Shown here: positions 56,102-63,804 of the stretch, piece after piece
How the letters are laid out: each line of letters opens with the position of its first letter
Position numbering within the stretch: position 1 is the stretch's first letter
From: Pseudomonadota bacterium
Lineage (GTDB): Bacteria > Pseudomonadota > Gammaproteobacteria > Steroidobacterales > Steroidobacteraceae
NCBI GenBank assembly: GCA_021792555.1
Contig: JAJYUL010000004.1
Span: forward strand, 62,001 to 126,000
Length of the DNA stretch: 64,000 nt
Direction: 5' to 3'
Notes under the pieces: generated by a model
Seen by the model: the letters and a program-made list of their open reading frames with translations, nothing else
Told to the model about the DNA's origin: nothing
The model's database searches: none
Position numbers and translations under genes: made by a program

Positions 56102-57751
56102 ATGAGCGATACTCTGCGAAGCCGATTCTCCCCGCGCAGCGTTCACGTGCTGGCGGCCGCCTCGGCGCTGACGCTGGCGGCAGCCGCCGGCCCGGCGCTG
56201 GCGAAGGCGCCCCACGCCGCGCCTCACGCCTCCCACTCCAATCCATACTTCCGCACGACCACGAGCACCACGCAAGGCACCGTGAAGGTCGACGGCAAGA
56301 CCATTCACTACCACGCCGTGGCCGGCATGATCATCGTGCACGCCGCGGGCTGGAACGACGCCACGGACGCCTACGGCCCTGGCCAGCCCCCGCCGGGCGG
56401 CCCGAAGAAGGTGCAGCCGGAAGCCTCGATGTTCTATGTCGCCTACTTCAAGGACGGCACCAATCCGGCCAAGCGTCCCATCACCTTCCTCTATAACGGA
56501 GGTCCGGGATCCTCGACGGTCTGGCTGCACATGGGCGCATTCGGACCGGTGCGGGTCGTGACCAGCGATCACACCCACACGCCGCCGGCGCCGTATCAGC
56601 TGGTCAACAACGAGTACAGCCTGCTCGATGCCAGCGACCTCGTGTTCATCGACGCCCCGGGCACCGGCTACAGCCGCGTACGCGGCCCGGACCCGGCCAA
56701 GCACTTCTACGGCGTCGATCAGGACGTGCACGCGTTCTCCCAGTTCATCATGAAGTTCCTCTCCCAATACGGGCGCTGGAACTCGCCGAAGTACCTGCTG
56801 GGAGAGAGCTACGGCACGCCGCGCTCGGCCGCCCTCATCAACGTGCTCGAGACGCACGACAACGTCGATTTCAACGGCGTGATCCTGCTCTCGCAGATCC
56901 TCAACTACAACGCATCGACCGGGCTGGCGCAGTTCGACCCCGGCCTCGATCTGTCCTACGAGCTGGCGCTGCCGAGCATGACGGCGACCGCGTGGTACCA
57001 CCACAAGCTCCCCGACAGCACTCAGCCGCTGAAGCCGCTGCTCGCCAAGGTCGAGCAGTTCGCCATGACCGACTACGCCCAGGCGCTGCGCGAGGGCTCG
57101 CAGCTCAGCGCCTCGAAGTTCGCCGCGATCGCCGCCAAGCTGCACGAGTACACGGGCCTGCCGGTCTCGTATATCGAAAAGGCGAACCTGCGCATCGACG
57201 GCGGGCAGTTCGAGCACGAGCTGCTCGCGGATGAGAACGAGACCACGGGCCGCCTGGATACGCGCTTCGCAGGCCCCTCGCTCAATCCGCTCAGCGAGCG
57301 CGCCGAGTACGACCCGCAGGCTGCCGCCATCAGCTCGGCCTACGTGTCCGCCTTCAACGCCTACGTGCACTCCGATCTGCACTACGGCGAGGGCATGAAG
57401 TATCTGCCGGAAATTCCGCTGTGGCGCACCTGGGACTTCGCGCACCGCCCGCCGGGCGCGGACTTCGCCTTCCCGCAGGCGCTCAACGTGATGCCGGACC
57501 TTGCCAACGCGATGAAGTACGACCCGGACCTGAAGGTCATGCTGAACGGCGGGTACTTCGACCTCGCTACGCCTTTCTACGAAGGCATCTACGAGATGGA
57601 GCATCTGCCGATGCAGCGCAAGCTGCAGGCGAACATCCAGTACCACTACTACATGACCGGGCACATGATCTACGTGCACCTGCCCGCCCTGAAGCAGCTG
57701 CATGCGAACATCGTGAACTTCATCCACTCGACCGAATTCCAACAGCAATAA
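56102..57751 (+). CDS. Exported S10 family serine carboxypeptidase-like protein (second of tandem pair)
   Basis: This 549-residue paralog of the preceding protein shares long identical blocks including NGGPGSSTVWLHMGAFGPVR, LVFIDAPGTGYSR and GESYGTPRSA. The catalytic Asp and His lie in MLNGGYFDLATPF and MTGHMIYVH. A Sec signal peptide with an A-L-A cleavage site (AAAAGPALA) replaces the lipobox of the first copy, and a His-rich segment follows it. The pair therefore may differ in location: soluble periplasmic against membrane-attached. A strong intrinsic terminator follows. Confidence 0.88.
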   Translation: MSDTLRSRFSPRSVHVLAAASALTLAAAAGPALAKAPHAAPHASHSNPYFRTTTSTTQGTVKVDGKTIHYHAVAGMIIVHAAGWNDATDAYGPGQPPPGGPKKVQPEASMFYVAYFKDGTNPAKRPITFLYNGGPGSSTVWLHMGAFGPVRVVTSDHTHTPPAPYQLVNNEYSLLDASDLVFIDAPGTGYSRVRGPDPAKHFYGVDQDVHAFSQFIMKFLSQYGRWNSPKYLLGESYGTPRSAALINVLETHDNVDFNGVILLSQILNYNASTGLAQFDPGLDLSYELALPSMTATAWYHHKLPDSTQPLKPLLAKVEQFAMTDYAQALREGSQLSASKFAAIAAKLHEYTGLPVSYIEKANLRIDGGQFEHELLADENETTGRLDTRFAGPSLNPLSERAEYDPQAAAISSAYVSAFNAYVHSDLHYGEGMKYLPEIPLWRTWDFAHRPPGADFAFPQALNVMPDLANAMKYDPDLKVMLNGGYFDLATPFYEGIYEMEHLPMQRKLQANIQYHYYMTGHMIYVHLPALKQLHANIVNFIHSTEFQQQ

Positions 57752-57761
57752 GACGCTCGCT

Positions 57762-57803
57762 CGCGCCCGGCGGGCATGCATCCCGCCGGGCGCGTTCTTT
57801 TTT
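57762..57803 (+). terminator. Rho-independent terminator after the S10 pair
   Basis: A perfect 13-bp stem (CGCGCCCGGCGGG and complement) with a 7-base loop is followed directly by TTCTTTTTT. It lies 10 bases after the second S10 stop. Confidence 0.92.
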
Positions 57804-57856
57804 AAGGACGGCACCTGCTGTCCCGCACTGCCGCCCAGCCCCCCGCCGCCCCGCCC

Positions 57857-57865
57857 TGCTATAGT
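57857..57865 (+). promoter_or_regulatory. Extended -10 promoter for the GNAT gene
   Basis: TGC-TATAGT reads as an extended -10 element (TGn plus a 5-of-6 match), 41 bases before the GTG start. No -35 hexamer is obvious. Confidence 0.5.
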
Positions 57866-57906
57866 GACTGCTGGCCAACCTTGCGGCCGCAGCGCAGGAC
57901 AACGCC

Positions 57907-58428
57907 GTGACGCACGCCGAGCCGGCGATACGCTATGCGAGACCTGCCGACGCGCATGCCGTGAGCACGCTGCTGCAGTCCTTCAGCCACACGTACCTGC
58001 GCGCACCAACGCCGGCCGACGCTGCAGCATTCTTCGCAACGATCAGCGAAGAGGCGATCCGCGCACTCCTGGCACGCACTGACATGACGTACATCGTCGC
58101 CGAGGCCTCGGGCCTCGAGCCGCTCGCAGGGGCTGCCGCCCTGCGCGCCGACGGGCTGCTGTTTCACCTGTTCGTGCACTCAGGCTGCCAGCGCCAGGGA
58201 CTCGGCCGCAGGCTGTGGGAATTTCTGCGCGACCGGGCGCTTCAAGGCGGCCACTGCGGCGCATTCACTGTCCACGCGAGCGTCAATGCCGTGCCGGTCT
58301 ATGAGCGCTTCGGCTTCAAGATCAGCGGCGCGGCCCTGCACCGATTGGGGGGCCTCTCGGTGCCGATGCGGCTCGAGCCGCCCTGGGGTGCGCTGAGGGA
58401 TGGCCTGTGCGGACCGGCGGCCCGCTAG
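57907..58428 (+). CDS. GNAT family N-acetyltransferase
   Basis: This 173-residue acyl-CoA-dependent transferase begins IRYARPADAHAVSTLLQSF. The acetyl-CoA binding motif A is FVHSGCQRQGLGRRLWEFL and the late core YERFGFKISG. Substrate unknown. GTG start. The adjoining DUF4440-like gene starts 91 bases after its stop. Confidence 0.85.
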   Translation: MTHAEPAIRYARPADAHAVSTLLQSFSHTYLRAPTPADAAAFFATISEEAIRALLARTDMTYIVAEASGLEPLAGAAALRADGLLFHLFVHSGCQRQGLGRRLWEFLRDRALQGGHCGAFTVHASVNAVPVYERFGFKISGAALHRLGGLSVPMRLEPPWGALRDGLCGPAAR

Positions 58429-58519
58429 CCGGCGAGCCGAGAGCGCCGCGCGGGACGCGCAGAGCGCCCGCGGCCTGACGTACACTGCCTTACTCGTCAG
58501 CGACACTGAGGCGGCGGCG

Positions 58520-58921
58520 GTGAGCGGAAACGGCCTGAAGCGCGAATTGACGGCCATCCTGAGGACACTGCGCGGCCACGAGATGACCCTGCAGTCCGCC
58601 GAGACCTCGAGCGCCGATCTCGAGGCGCTGCTCGATGGGCAATTCTCGGAAACCGGCGCCTCGGGGCGGCATTATGGCCGCGAAGCCGCCCTGCAGAAGC
58701 TCGCGCGGCGCAGCAAGGCCGAAGCGGGCGCCGAGGCGCCTGAGCAGATGTCCGAGCTGCGCTGCCGGCAACTCGCGACGGATCTCTATCTGCTCACGTA
58801 CCGCCTGCGCCAGTCCGGCCGGCTCACTCGCCGAGCGAGCATCTGGCGGCGTACCGGCCGCACCTGGAGAATCCTCTACCATCAGGGAACCGTGGTGAGT
58901 GAGGCAGCCGCGCCGGACTGA
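58520..58921 (+). CDS. NTF2-like (DUF4440/SnoaL-type) protein
   Basis: This 133-residue protein has the DUF4440 pattern: a long first helix (LKRELTAILRTLRGHEMTLQ), the LEALLDGQFSETGASGRHYG turn, and three C-terminal strands ending SIWRRTGRTWRILYHQGTVV. The fold is a cone-shaped pocket used by enzymes and binding proteins; the role here is unknown. GTG 58520 with GAGG about 9 bases upstream replaces a longer frame overlapping the GNAT gene. A candidate -10 box TACACT is at 58481-58486. Confidence 0.75.
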   Translation: MSGNGLKRELTAILRTLRGHEMTLQSAETSSADLEALLDGQFSETGASGRHYGREAALQKLARRSKAEAGAEAPEQMSELRCRQLATDLYLLTYRLRQSGRLTRRASIWRRTGRTWRILYHQGTVVSEAAAPD

Positions 58922-59145
58922 GGGGCCGAAAGCGCCGCGACCGCAGCGCGCAGGCAAGCCCCGGTGCCGCCGCCCGGCCGCAGCTCTCATCGGGGCGATG
59001 GGCAGATCGTGCCGAGTACCGTATTCTGGCGCACTGGGGCAGATGGGCCCGCGCCGCATGTACGCATGCGCGACGAGACGGCGCATGCGGCCGGTATGAG
59101 GTGACGGTGCGTACTCGGTCTGGCCCGCATCCTTAGGAGGCCTGA

Positions 59146-60321
59146 GTGTCGAAGTCGAAGAACACCGGCGGCACCGCTACCGCCGATCTGCTCGCCGATG
59201 CAGTCTCCTGGCGGCATCAGCTTCATCAACATCCCGAGCTCGCCTACCGCGAAGAGCGCACCGCCGATTTCATCGCCGCGCAGCTCGCGCAATTCGGCCT
59301 GAAAGTCCACCGCGGCCTCGCCGGAACGGGCGTCGTCGGCACGATCAGCCGAGGATCGAGCCGCCGCAGCATCGGCATACGCGCCGACATGGACGCATTG
59401 CCAATACGCGAAGAAAGCGGTGTGGCGCATGCCTCAAGCAACTCCGGCGTCATGCACGCGTGCGGACACGACGGACACACCGCCATCGCCCTCGCGGCGG
59501 CCCGCGTCTGCGCCAGCCTGCCCGATCTCGACGGCAGCGTGCATTTCATTTTCCAGCCGGCCGAGGAGAACGAGGGCGGCGGACGGCGCATGGTCGAGGA
59601 AGGTCTGTTCAAATTGTTTCCCTGTGACCGCGTCTACGCACTGCACAACTGGCCGGCTCTGCCGCTCGGCACCTGCGTTGCACGCGACGGCGCGATGATG
59701 GCCGCGCTCGGAACCTTTGAGATACGAATCCGCGGCAAGGGCTGTCACGGCGCGATGCCGCATGAGGGAACCGATGCCATCCTGACGACGGCGCAGCTCG
59801 TCTCGGCGCTGCAGAGCATCGTCAGCCGCAACGTCGATCCGCAGCAGCCGGCGGTCGTGTCGGTGACGCAGATTCAGGCGGGCGACACCTGGAACGTCAT
59901 TCCCGATGAGTGCCTCATCCGCGGCACCACGCGCTGGTACGACGAGCAGGTCGGTGATGCCATCGAAGAGCGCATCAGTCTTCTGGCGCGCTCGATCGCC
60001 GGCGGATTCGGCTGCAGCGCCGAGATCCAATACCAGAGGCGTTTCCCGGCGACCGTCAATGATCCGCCAGCGGCCCAGTTCACGCGCGAAGTCGCCCGCG
60101 GGCTCGGGCTCGAGGTGCTCGACGCTCAGCCGAGCATGGGCTCTGAGGACTTCGCCTACCTGCTGCACGCGGTTCCCGGCTGCTACCTCTGGCTGGGCGC
60201 GGCACGTCCGGGGGAAAATCCCGGGCTGCACTCGCCGCGCTACGATTTCAACGACGAGGCGCTGGCGGCCGGGATTGAACTGTGGGTCGCACTGGTGCGC
60301 AGATCCCTCGCCGCAGCCTGA
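59146..60321 (+). CDS. M20 family amidohydrolase (hippurate hydrolase / N-acyl amino acid hydrolase-like)
   Basis: This 391-residue metallopeptidase shows SWRHQLHQHPELAYREERTA, metal ligands in HACGHDGHTAIALAAAR and QPAEENEGGGRRMVEEG, CDRVYALHNWPALPLG, and the late SMGSEDFAYLL. It hydrolyses N-acyl amino acids or related amides. GTG start with TAGGAGG 7 bases upstream is well supported. A candidate -10 box TATTCT lies at 59022-59027. Confidence 0.9.
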   Translation: MSKSKNTGGTATADLLADAVSWRHQLHQHPELAYREERTADFIAAQLAQFGLKVHRGLAGTGVVGTISRGSSRRSIGIRADMDALPIREESGVAHASSNSGVMHACGHDGHTAIALAAARVCASLPDLDGSVHFIFQPAEENEGGGRRMVEEGLFKLFPCDRVYALHNWPALPLGTCVARDGAMMAALGTFEIRIRGKGCHGAMPHEGTDAILTTAQLVSALQSIVSRNVDPQQPAVVSVTQIQAGDTWNVIPDECLIRGTTRWYDEQVGDAIEERISLLARSIAGGFGCSAEIQYQRRFPATVNDPPAAQFTREVARGLGLEVLDAQPSMGSEDFAYLLHAVPGCYLWLGAARPGENPGLHSPRYDFNDEALAAGIELWVALVRRSLAAA

Positions 60322-60485
60322 GGGTGTCCGGCGGGCGGCTTGCGCAGCCAGCGCGGCGATCCGCCCAGTCGAGCGATGCCGATCAAGGCTCATCGAGCCC
60401 AGCAGGATGAGGCGCCGGCCCTGTTCACGCTCCGCCTGCCGCGCAACAGTGCCCGAGCTGCACTGCCCCGCCGCGGAATCGCCGG

Positions 60486-60494
60486 TGTTATAGT
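60486..60494 (+). promoter_or_regulatory. Extended -10 promoter for the S41 lipoprotein gene
   Basis: TGT-TATAGT, an extended -10 element, lies 60 bases before the start codon. No -35 match. It is the same form as the element before the GNAT gene. Confidence 0.5.
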
Positions 60495-60554
60495 CACGGA
60501 TGCTCGCCGGCATCGGGTTTGATGCCGAGACAAGACCAGAAATCAGGGGGAGAT

Positions 60555-62192
60555 ATGCGCTTCGGACGCGGCATGCGCTGGACACTGGTTTTTGCAGCCT
60601 TACTCACTCTGTCAGGCTGCGGCGGGGGCGGCAGCGGCGGCGCGCAAGCGAGCGCCGCCACTTCGACACACAGCGGCACGACCGCCAGCACAGACGGCTG
60701 GACGCCCGGAGTTTACGCGCCGGCATCTGTCTATGCCGCCCGCTGCGCCGTGCCGCGAACCGGCACCGATCCGTACACCGGCAAGCCGTATCCCGACGTT
60801 CCCGGCACCGTGACCGACCAGAACAATTGGCTGCGCTCCTGGACGCATGCGCTTTACTACTGGTACAACGAAGTGCCGGACCTCGACCCGTCGCTCTACA
60901 GCACCTCCCAGTACTTCAATCTGATGAAGACCACGCAGACGGATGCCAATGGCGCGCCGAAGGACCGGTTCCACTTCTCATATCCGACCGCGACGTGGGA
61001 AGCCATGGAAGAAGGCAGTTCCGTCGGCTACGGCGTTCAGTGGGCTGCGGTGAATGCCACGCCCCCACGCAAGATCGTGGTGGCCTATACGCAGCCCGGC
61101 ACCCCCGCAGCCGACGCCCCTGCCGACCTGGTGCGCGGCGCGCAGCTCCTCGATGTCGACGGCGTGGACGTGGTCAATGGCACCAGCACGGCCGACATCG
61201 ACACCATCAACGCCGCCCTCGCCCCGACGACGGACGGCGAGACGCACAGCTTCACGGTGCTCGATCCAGGCTCGAGCACGCCGCGCACCTTCACCATGCA
61301 GGCGCAGAACATCACCGATCAGCCGGTGCTGCTGGTCAAGACGCTCGCCACCGCGGCCGGCACGGTGGGCTACATCCTCTACAACGACCAGGTGGACGTT
61401 TCGGCCGAGTCGGAGCTCATCCAGGCGATCGATACGCTCAACTCCGACGGCGTGAGCAATCTCGTGCTTGATCTGCGCTACAACGGTGGAGGACTGCTGG
61501 ACTTGGCGAGCGAGTTGGCCTACATGATCGCAGGCCCCACGCAGACCGCCGGCGAGACGTTCTACGTGCAGCAGTTCAACGACCAGCATCCGACCACGAA
61601 CCCCGTCACCGGCACGCCCATCACGCCGCTGCCGTTTCTCGACACCACGCAGGGCTTTTCCGTCAAGGCCGGCCAGGCATTGCCCACGCTCGATCTGTCA
61701 CGCGTGTTCGTGCTCACCGGCGCCGATACCTGCTCGGCCAGCGAGGCGATCATGAACGGCCTGCGCGGCGTCGGCATCGAGGTGTACCAGTTCGGCTCGA
61801 CCACCTGCGGAAAGCCCTACGGCTTCTACCCGCAGGACAATTGCGGCACGACCTATTTCTCCATTGAATTCAAGGGGGTCAACGCCGAGGGATTCGGCGA
61901 TTTCGGCGACGGCTTCTCGCCGCAGAACACGGCGTCCTCCCCGGGCGTGAAGCTGCCCGGCTGCTCCGTGGCCGACGACTTCTCCCATGCGCTCGGTGAT
62001 CCGCACGAAGCGGTATTGAGCGCCGCGCTGGCGTACATGGCCGATCCCTCAGCTACCGTCTGCCCGGCCGCCACCGGCGGCGGATCGCCGGCGCTGCAGG
62101 CAAAGGAGAAGGGACCCGCGCGCATCCGTGTCCGCTCACCCCTGCGCCAGATGCTCATTGTGCCGAAGCCGCGGCGCGGACTGCTCCCGTAG
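60555..62192 (+). CDS. S41 family C-terminal-processing-type peptidase, lipoprotein
   Basis: This 545-residue protein has a signal peptide ending in a lipobox (LLTLSGC) followed by a Gly/Ser-rich linker. A PDZ-like domain (VRGAQLLDVDGVDVVNGTST) and an S41 core follow, with LVLDLRYNGGGLLDLA, the nucleophile Ser in TGADTCSASEAIMNGL and the likely general-base Lys in STTCGKPYGFYP. It is thus an envelope protease, probably outer-membrane anchored. ATG 60555 is preceded by GGGGGAGAT, giving a compact signal peptide, and is preferred over an upstream ATG at 60519. Several cysteines in the core could form disulfides. Confidence 0.87.
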   Translation: MRFGRGMRWTLVFAALLTLSGCGGGGSGGAQASAATSTHSGTTASTDGWTPGVYAPASVYAARCAVPRTGTDPYTGKPYPDVPGTVTDQNNWLRSWTHALYYWYNEVPDLDPSLYSTSQYFNLMKTTQTDANGAPKDRFHFSYPTATWEAMEEGSSVGYGVQWAAVNATPPRKIVVAYTQPGTPAADAPADLVRGAQLLDVDGVDVVNGTSTADIDTINAALAPTTDGETHSFTVLDPGSSTPRTFTMQAQNITDQPVLLVKTLATAAGTVGYILYNDQVDVSAESELIQAIDTLNSDGVSNLVLDLRYNGGGLLDLASELAYMIAGPTQTAGETFYVQQFNDQHPTTNPVTGTPITPLPFLDTTQGFSVKAGQALPTLDLSRVFVLTGADTCSASEAIMNGLRGVGIEVYQFGSTTCGKPYGFYPQDNCGTTYFSIEFKGVNAEGFGDFGDGFSPQNTASSPGVKLPGCSVADDFSHALGDPHEAVLSAALAYMADPSATVCPAATGGGSPALQAKEKGPARIRVRSPLRQMLIVPKPRRGLLP

Positions 62193-62210
62193 CCGGGAGC
62201 GGGGATCCGC

Positions 62211-62230
62211 CGGGCGCGCGATCGCGCCCG
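62211..62230. terminator. GC hairpin after the S41 gene
   Basis: An 8-bp stem (CGGGCGCG and complement, loop CGAT) lies between the S41 stop and the amine oxidase start. A smaller 7-bp stem overlaps the S41 stop codon (62183-62200). Neither has a T-run; weak call. Confidence 0.25.
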
Positions 62231-62251
62231 CCGCTACACCCAGCCGCGCAC

Positions 62252-63382
62252 ATGCACAGAACACGCATCGCCATCATCGGCGCGGGCCTGAGCGGCCTGT
62301 ACGGCGCTTATCTGCTCGAACAAAGGGGCATTCCGGACTATGTGGTCCTGGAAGCGCGTGCCGCTCCCGGCGGACGCATCGCATCGGTCTCACGGGCGGC
62401 GCGGGCAGAGACCGCGATCGCGACGGCGGCCGACCTCGAACGATTCGATCTCGGCCCGACGTGGTTCTGGCCCGACATGCAGCCGCAAATCGACCAGCTG
62501 ATCCGGGATCTCGGCCTGCGCCGATTCGCACAGTACGAGACGGGTGACCTGCTGGTTGAACGCGTGCCCGGCGGTCCTCCGCTGCGCATGCCCGGCTATG
62601 TGAACGTGCCGGCCTCGATGCGGCTCATCGGGGGCATGCAGTCGTTGATCGATGCGCTCAGCCGGAGCGTGCATGCGCAGCGGATCCTCACCGGCCGAAC
62701 CGTCCGGGTGCTGCGTCACGCGGACACGCAGATCGAAATCCACAGCGAGGACTCCTCCGGCCGCAGCCACACGACAGCCGCCGAGTGCGTGCTGCTCGCC
62801 GTGCCGCCGCGTCTGGCAGTCCGGCGCCTTGAGTTTGTACCCGCCCTGCCCCGGGAGCTGCGGCAACAGTGGGACGACACGCCGACGTGGATGGCCCCTC
62901 ACGCCAAGTACATCGCGCTGTACGACACCCCGTTCTGGCGCGAGCACGGGCTCTCCGGCGAGGCGCGCAGCATGGTCGGCCCGCTCGGGGAGATCCACGA
63001 CGCCTCCATGCCCGGCGGCAGCGCTGCGCTCTTTGGGTTCTTCGCGCTCCCGGCCCACCTGCGCCGCTCGGTCGCCCCCGAGAGACTGCGCTCATCCTGC
63101 CGCGAGCAGCTGGCGCGCTTGTTCGGCCCAGCGGCGGCGGCGCCCGCTGCTGATTTCATCAAGGACTGGGCGCTCGATCCGCTCACCGCCACGAGTGCGG
63201 ACCTGCACGATCCCGGCGAGCACAGCGCCGCTCCCTGCGCAGCGGCGGCGAGCGGCCCCTGGCACGGCAGGCTATGGGCTATCTCCAGTGAGTGCTCGCC
63301 GCAATTCCCCGGGTACCTCGCCGGAGCCATAGATGCGGCATACAACGCCATAACCGCGCTCGCTGCACGGGATCCACGCTGA
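62252..63382 (+). CDS. Flavin-containing amine oxidase family protein
   Basis: The 376-residue protein has an N-terminal FAD-binding Rossmann motif (IAIIGAGLSGLYGAYLLEQR), the family's second motif GGRIASVS, a central substrate domain, and the C-terminal FAD segment FPGYLAGAIDAAYNAI. It is somewhat shorter than typical monoamine oxidases (about 450). The substrate (amines or phytoene-like compounds) is not evident. It is the last intact chromosomal gene before the tRNA fragment. Confidence 0.85.
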   Translation: MHRTRIAIIGAGLSGLYGAYLLEQRGIPDYVVLEARAAPGGRIASVSRAARAETAIATAADLERFDLGPTWFWPDMQPQIDQLIRDLGLRRFAQYETGDLLVERVPGGPPLRMPGYVNVPASMRLIGGMQSLIDALSRSVHAQRILTGRTVRVLRHADTQIEIHSEDSSGRSHTTAAECVLLAVPPRLAVRRLEFVPALPRELRQQWDDTPTWMAPHAKYIALYDTPFWREHGLSGEARSMVGPLGEIHDASMPGGSAALFGFFALPAHLRRSVAPERLRSSCREQLARLFGPAAAAPAADFIKDWALDPLTATSADLHDPGEHSAAPCAAAASGPWHGRLWAISSECSPQFPGYLAGAIDAAYNAITALAARDPR

Positions 63383-63478
63383 GGCCGCCCCTCGTGCCGA
63401 ACGCGGCGATCGCCCTGAGGCGCACCACGGCCGCGGACCCGCCGCAGGCATCTGCCGTTGCCCTAATTCGATGCTCTA

Positions 63479-63523
63479 TGGGGCGTGACGGATTCGAACC
63501 GTCGACCAGCGGATTAAAAGTCC
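63479..63523 (-). other. 3' fragment of a tRNA-Lys(UUU) gene (candidate attachment site)
   Basis: Read on the minus strand this is the anticodon loop CTTTTAA with 3' stem TCCGC, a 5-base variable loop, a perfect T-arm (GACGG TTCGAAT CCGTC), then ACGCCCC and discriminator A. The 5' half is missing: beyond the anticodon loop only three stem bases fit, and the next sequence forms no D-arm or matching acceptor strand. Tyrosine integrases recombine inside tRNA genes from the anticodon or T-loop to the 3' end and leave exactly such a copy at the distal junction. By this geometry the integrated DNA lies to the right (higher coordinates). Confidence 0.75.
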
Positions 63524-63760
63524 AGGTCACGCACCCGGTCGCACCACGTGACGCCAGAGAACGCATGGACTTGCGACCGATCCGCGGCGACCGATGGAGC
63601 CAAATTGTGGCGGCACGTGTGCCAGCGCTATGCCAACGCGCAATGCCAAGCCGGGTATCGCGCAGCCATTAAATCGGCCGGCAAAGTGATAGGGGTTGGC
63701 CGCTCAAAGGCCAATATCGGCGCCATGACGCACCGTTGGTCGCTCCCAGCACGCGATCCA

Positions 63761-63796
63761 TACGTCATTGACGCACCTGCGTCAATGACGTACTAT
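63761..63796 (+). promoter_or_regulatory. Sigma70 promoter overlapped by a perfect 15-bp inverted repeat, upstream of the toxin gene
   Basis: TTGACG (63768-63773), 17 bases, then TACTAT (63791-63796) forms a good promoter. TACGTCATTGACGCA (63761-63775) and its exact complement (63778-63792), separated by only CC, cover the -35 box and spacer. The predicted transcription start (about 63803) is 2 bases from the toxin ATG, so the mRNA would be nearly leaderless, consistent with no ribosome site. A dyad here fits autorepression by a toxin-antitoxin complex. Confidence 0.75.
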
Positions 63797-63804
63797 TTGA
63801 TTCC

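Noticed and set aside
60592-62158. Several alternative frames within the S41 gene
   Set aside because: They overlap a gene with clear lipobox, PDZ and catalytic motifs and show none themselves.
63479-63560. A complete tRNA-Lys gene
   Set aside because: The 5' acceptor strand and D-arm cannot be formed: only a short GGCGT pairing is available, with no G18-G19 and no matching anticodon 5' stem.
63279-63566. Possible small gene across the tRNA fragment on the minus strand
   Set aside because: Its translation runs through the tRNA T-arm and amine oxidase antisense; this is a known kind of false gene call over tRNA sequence.
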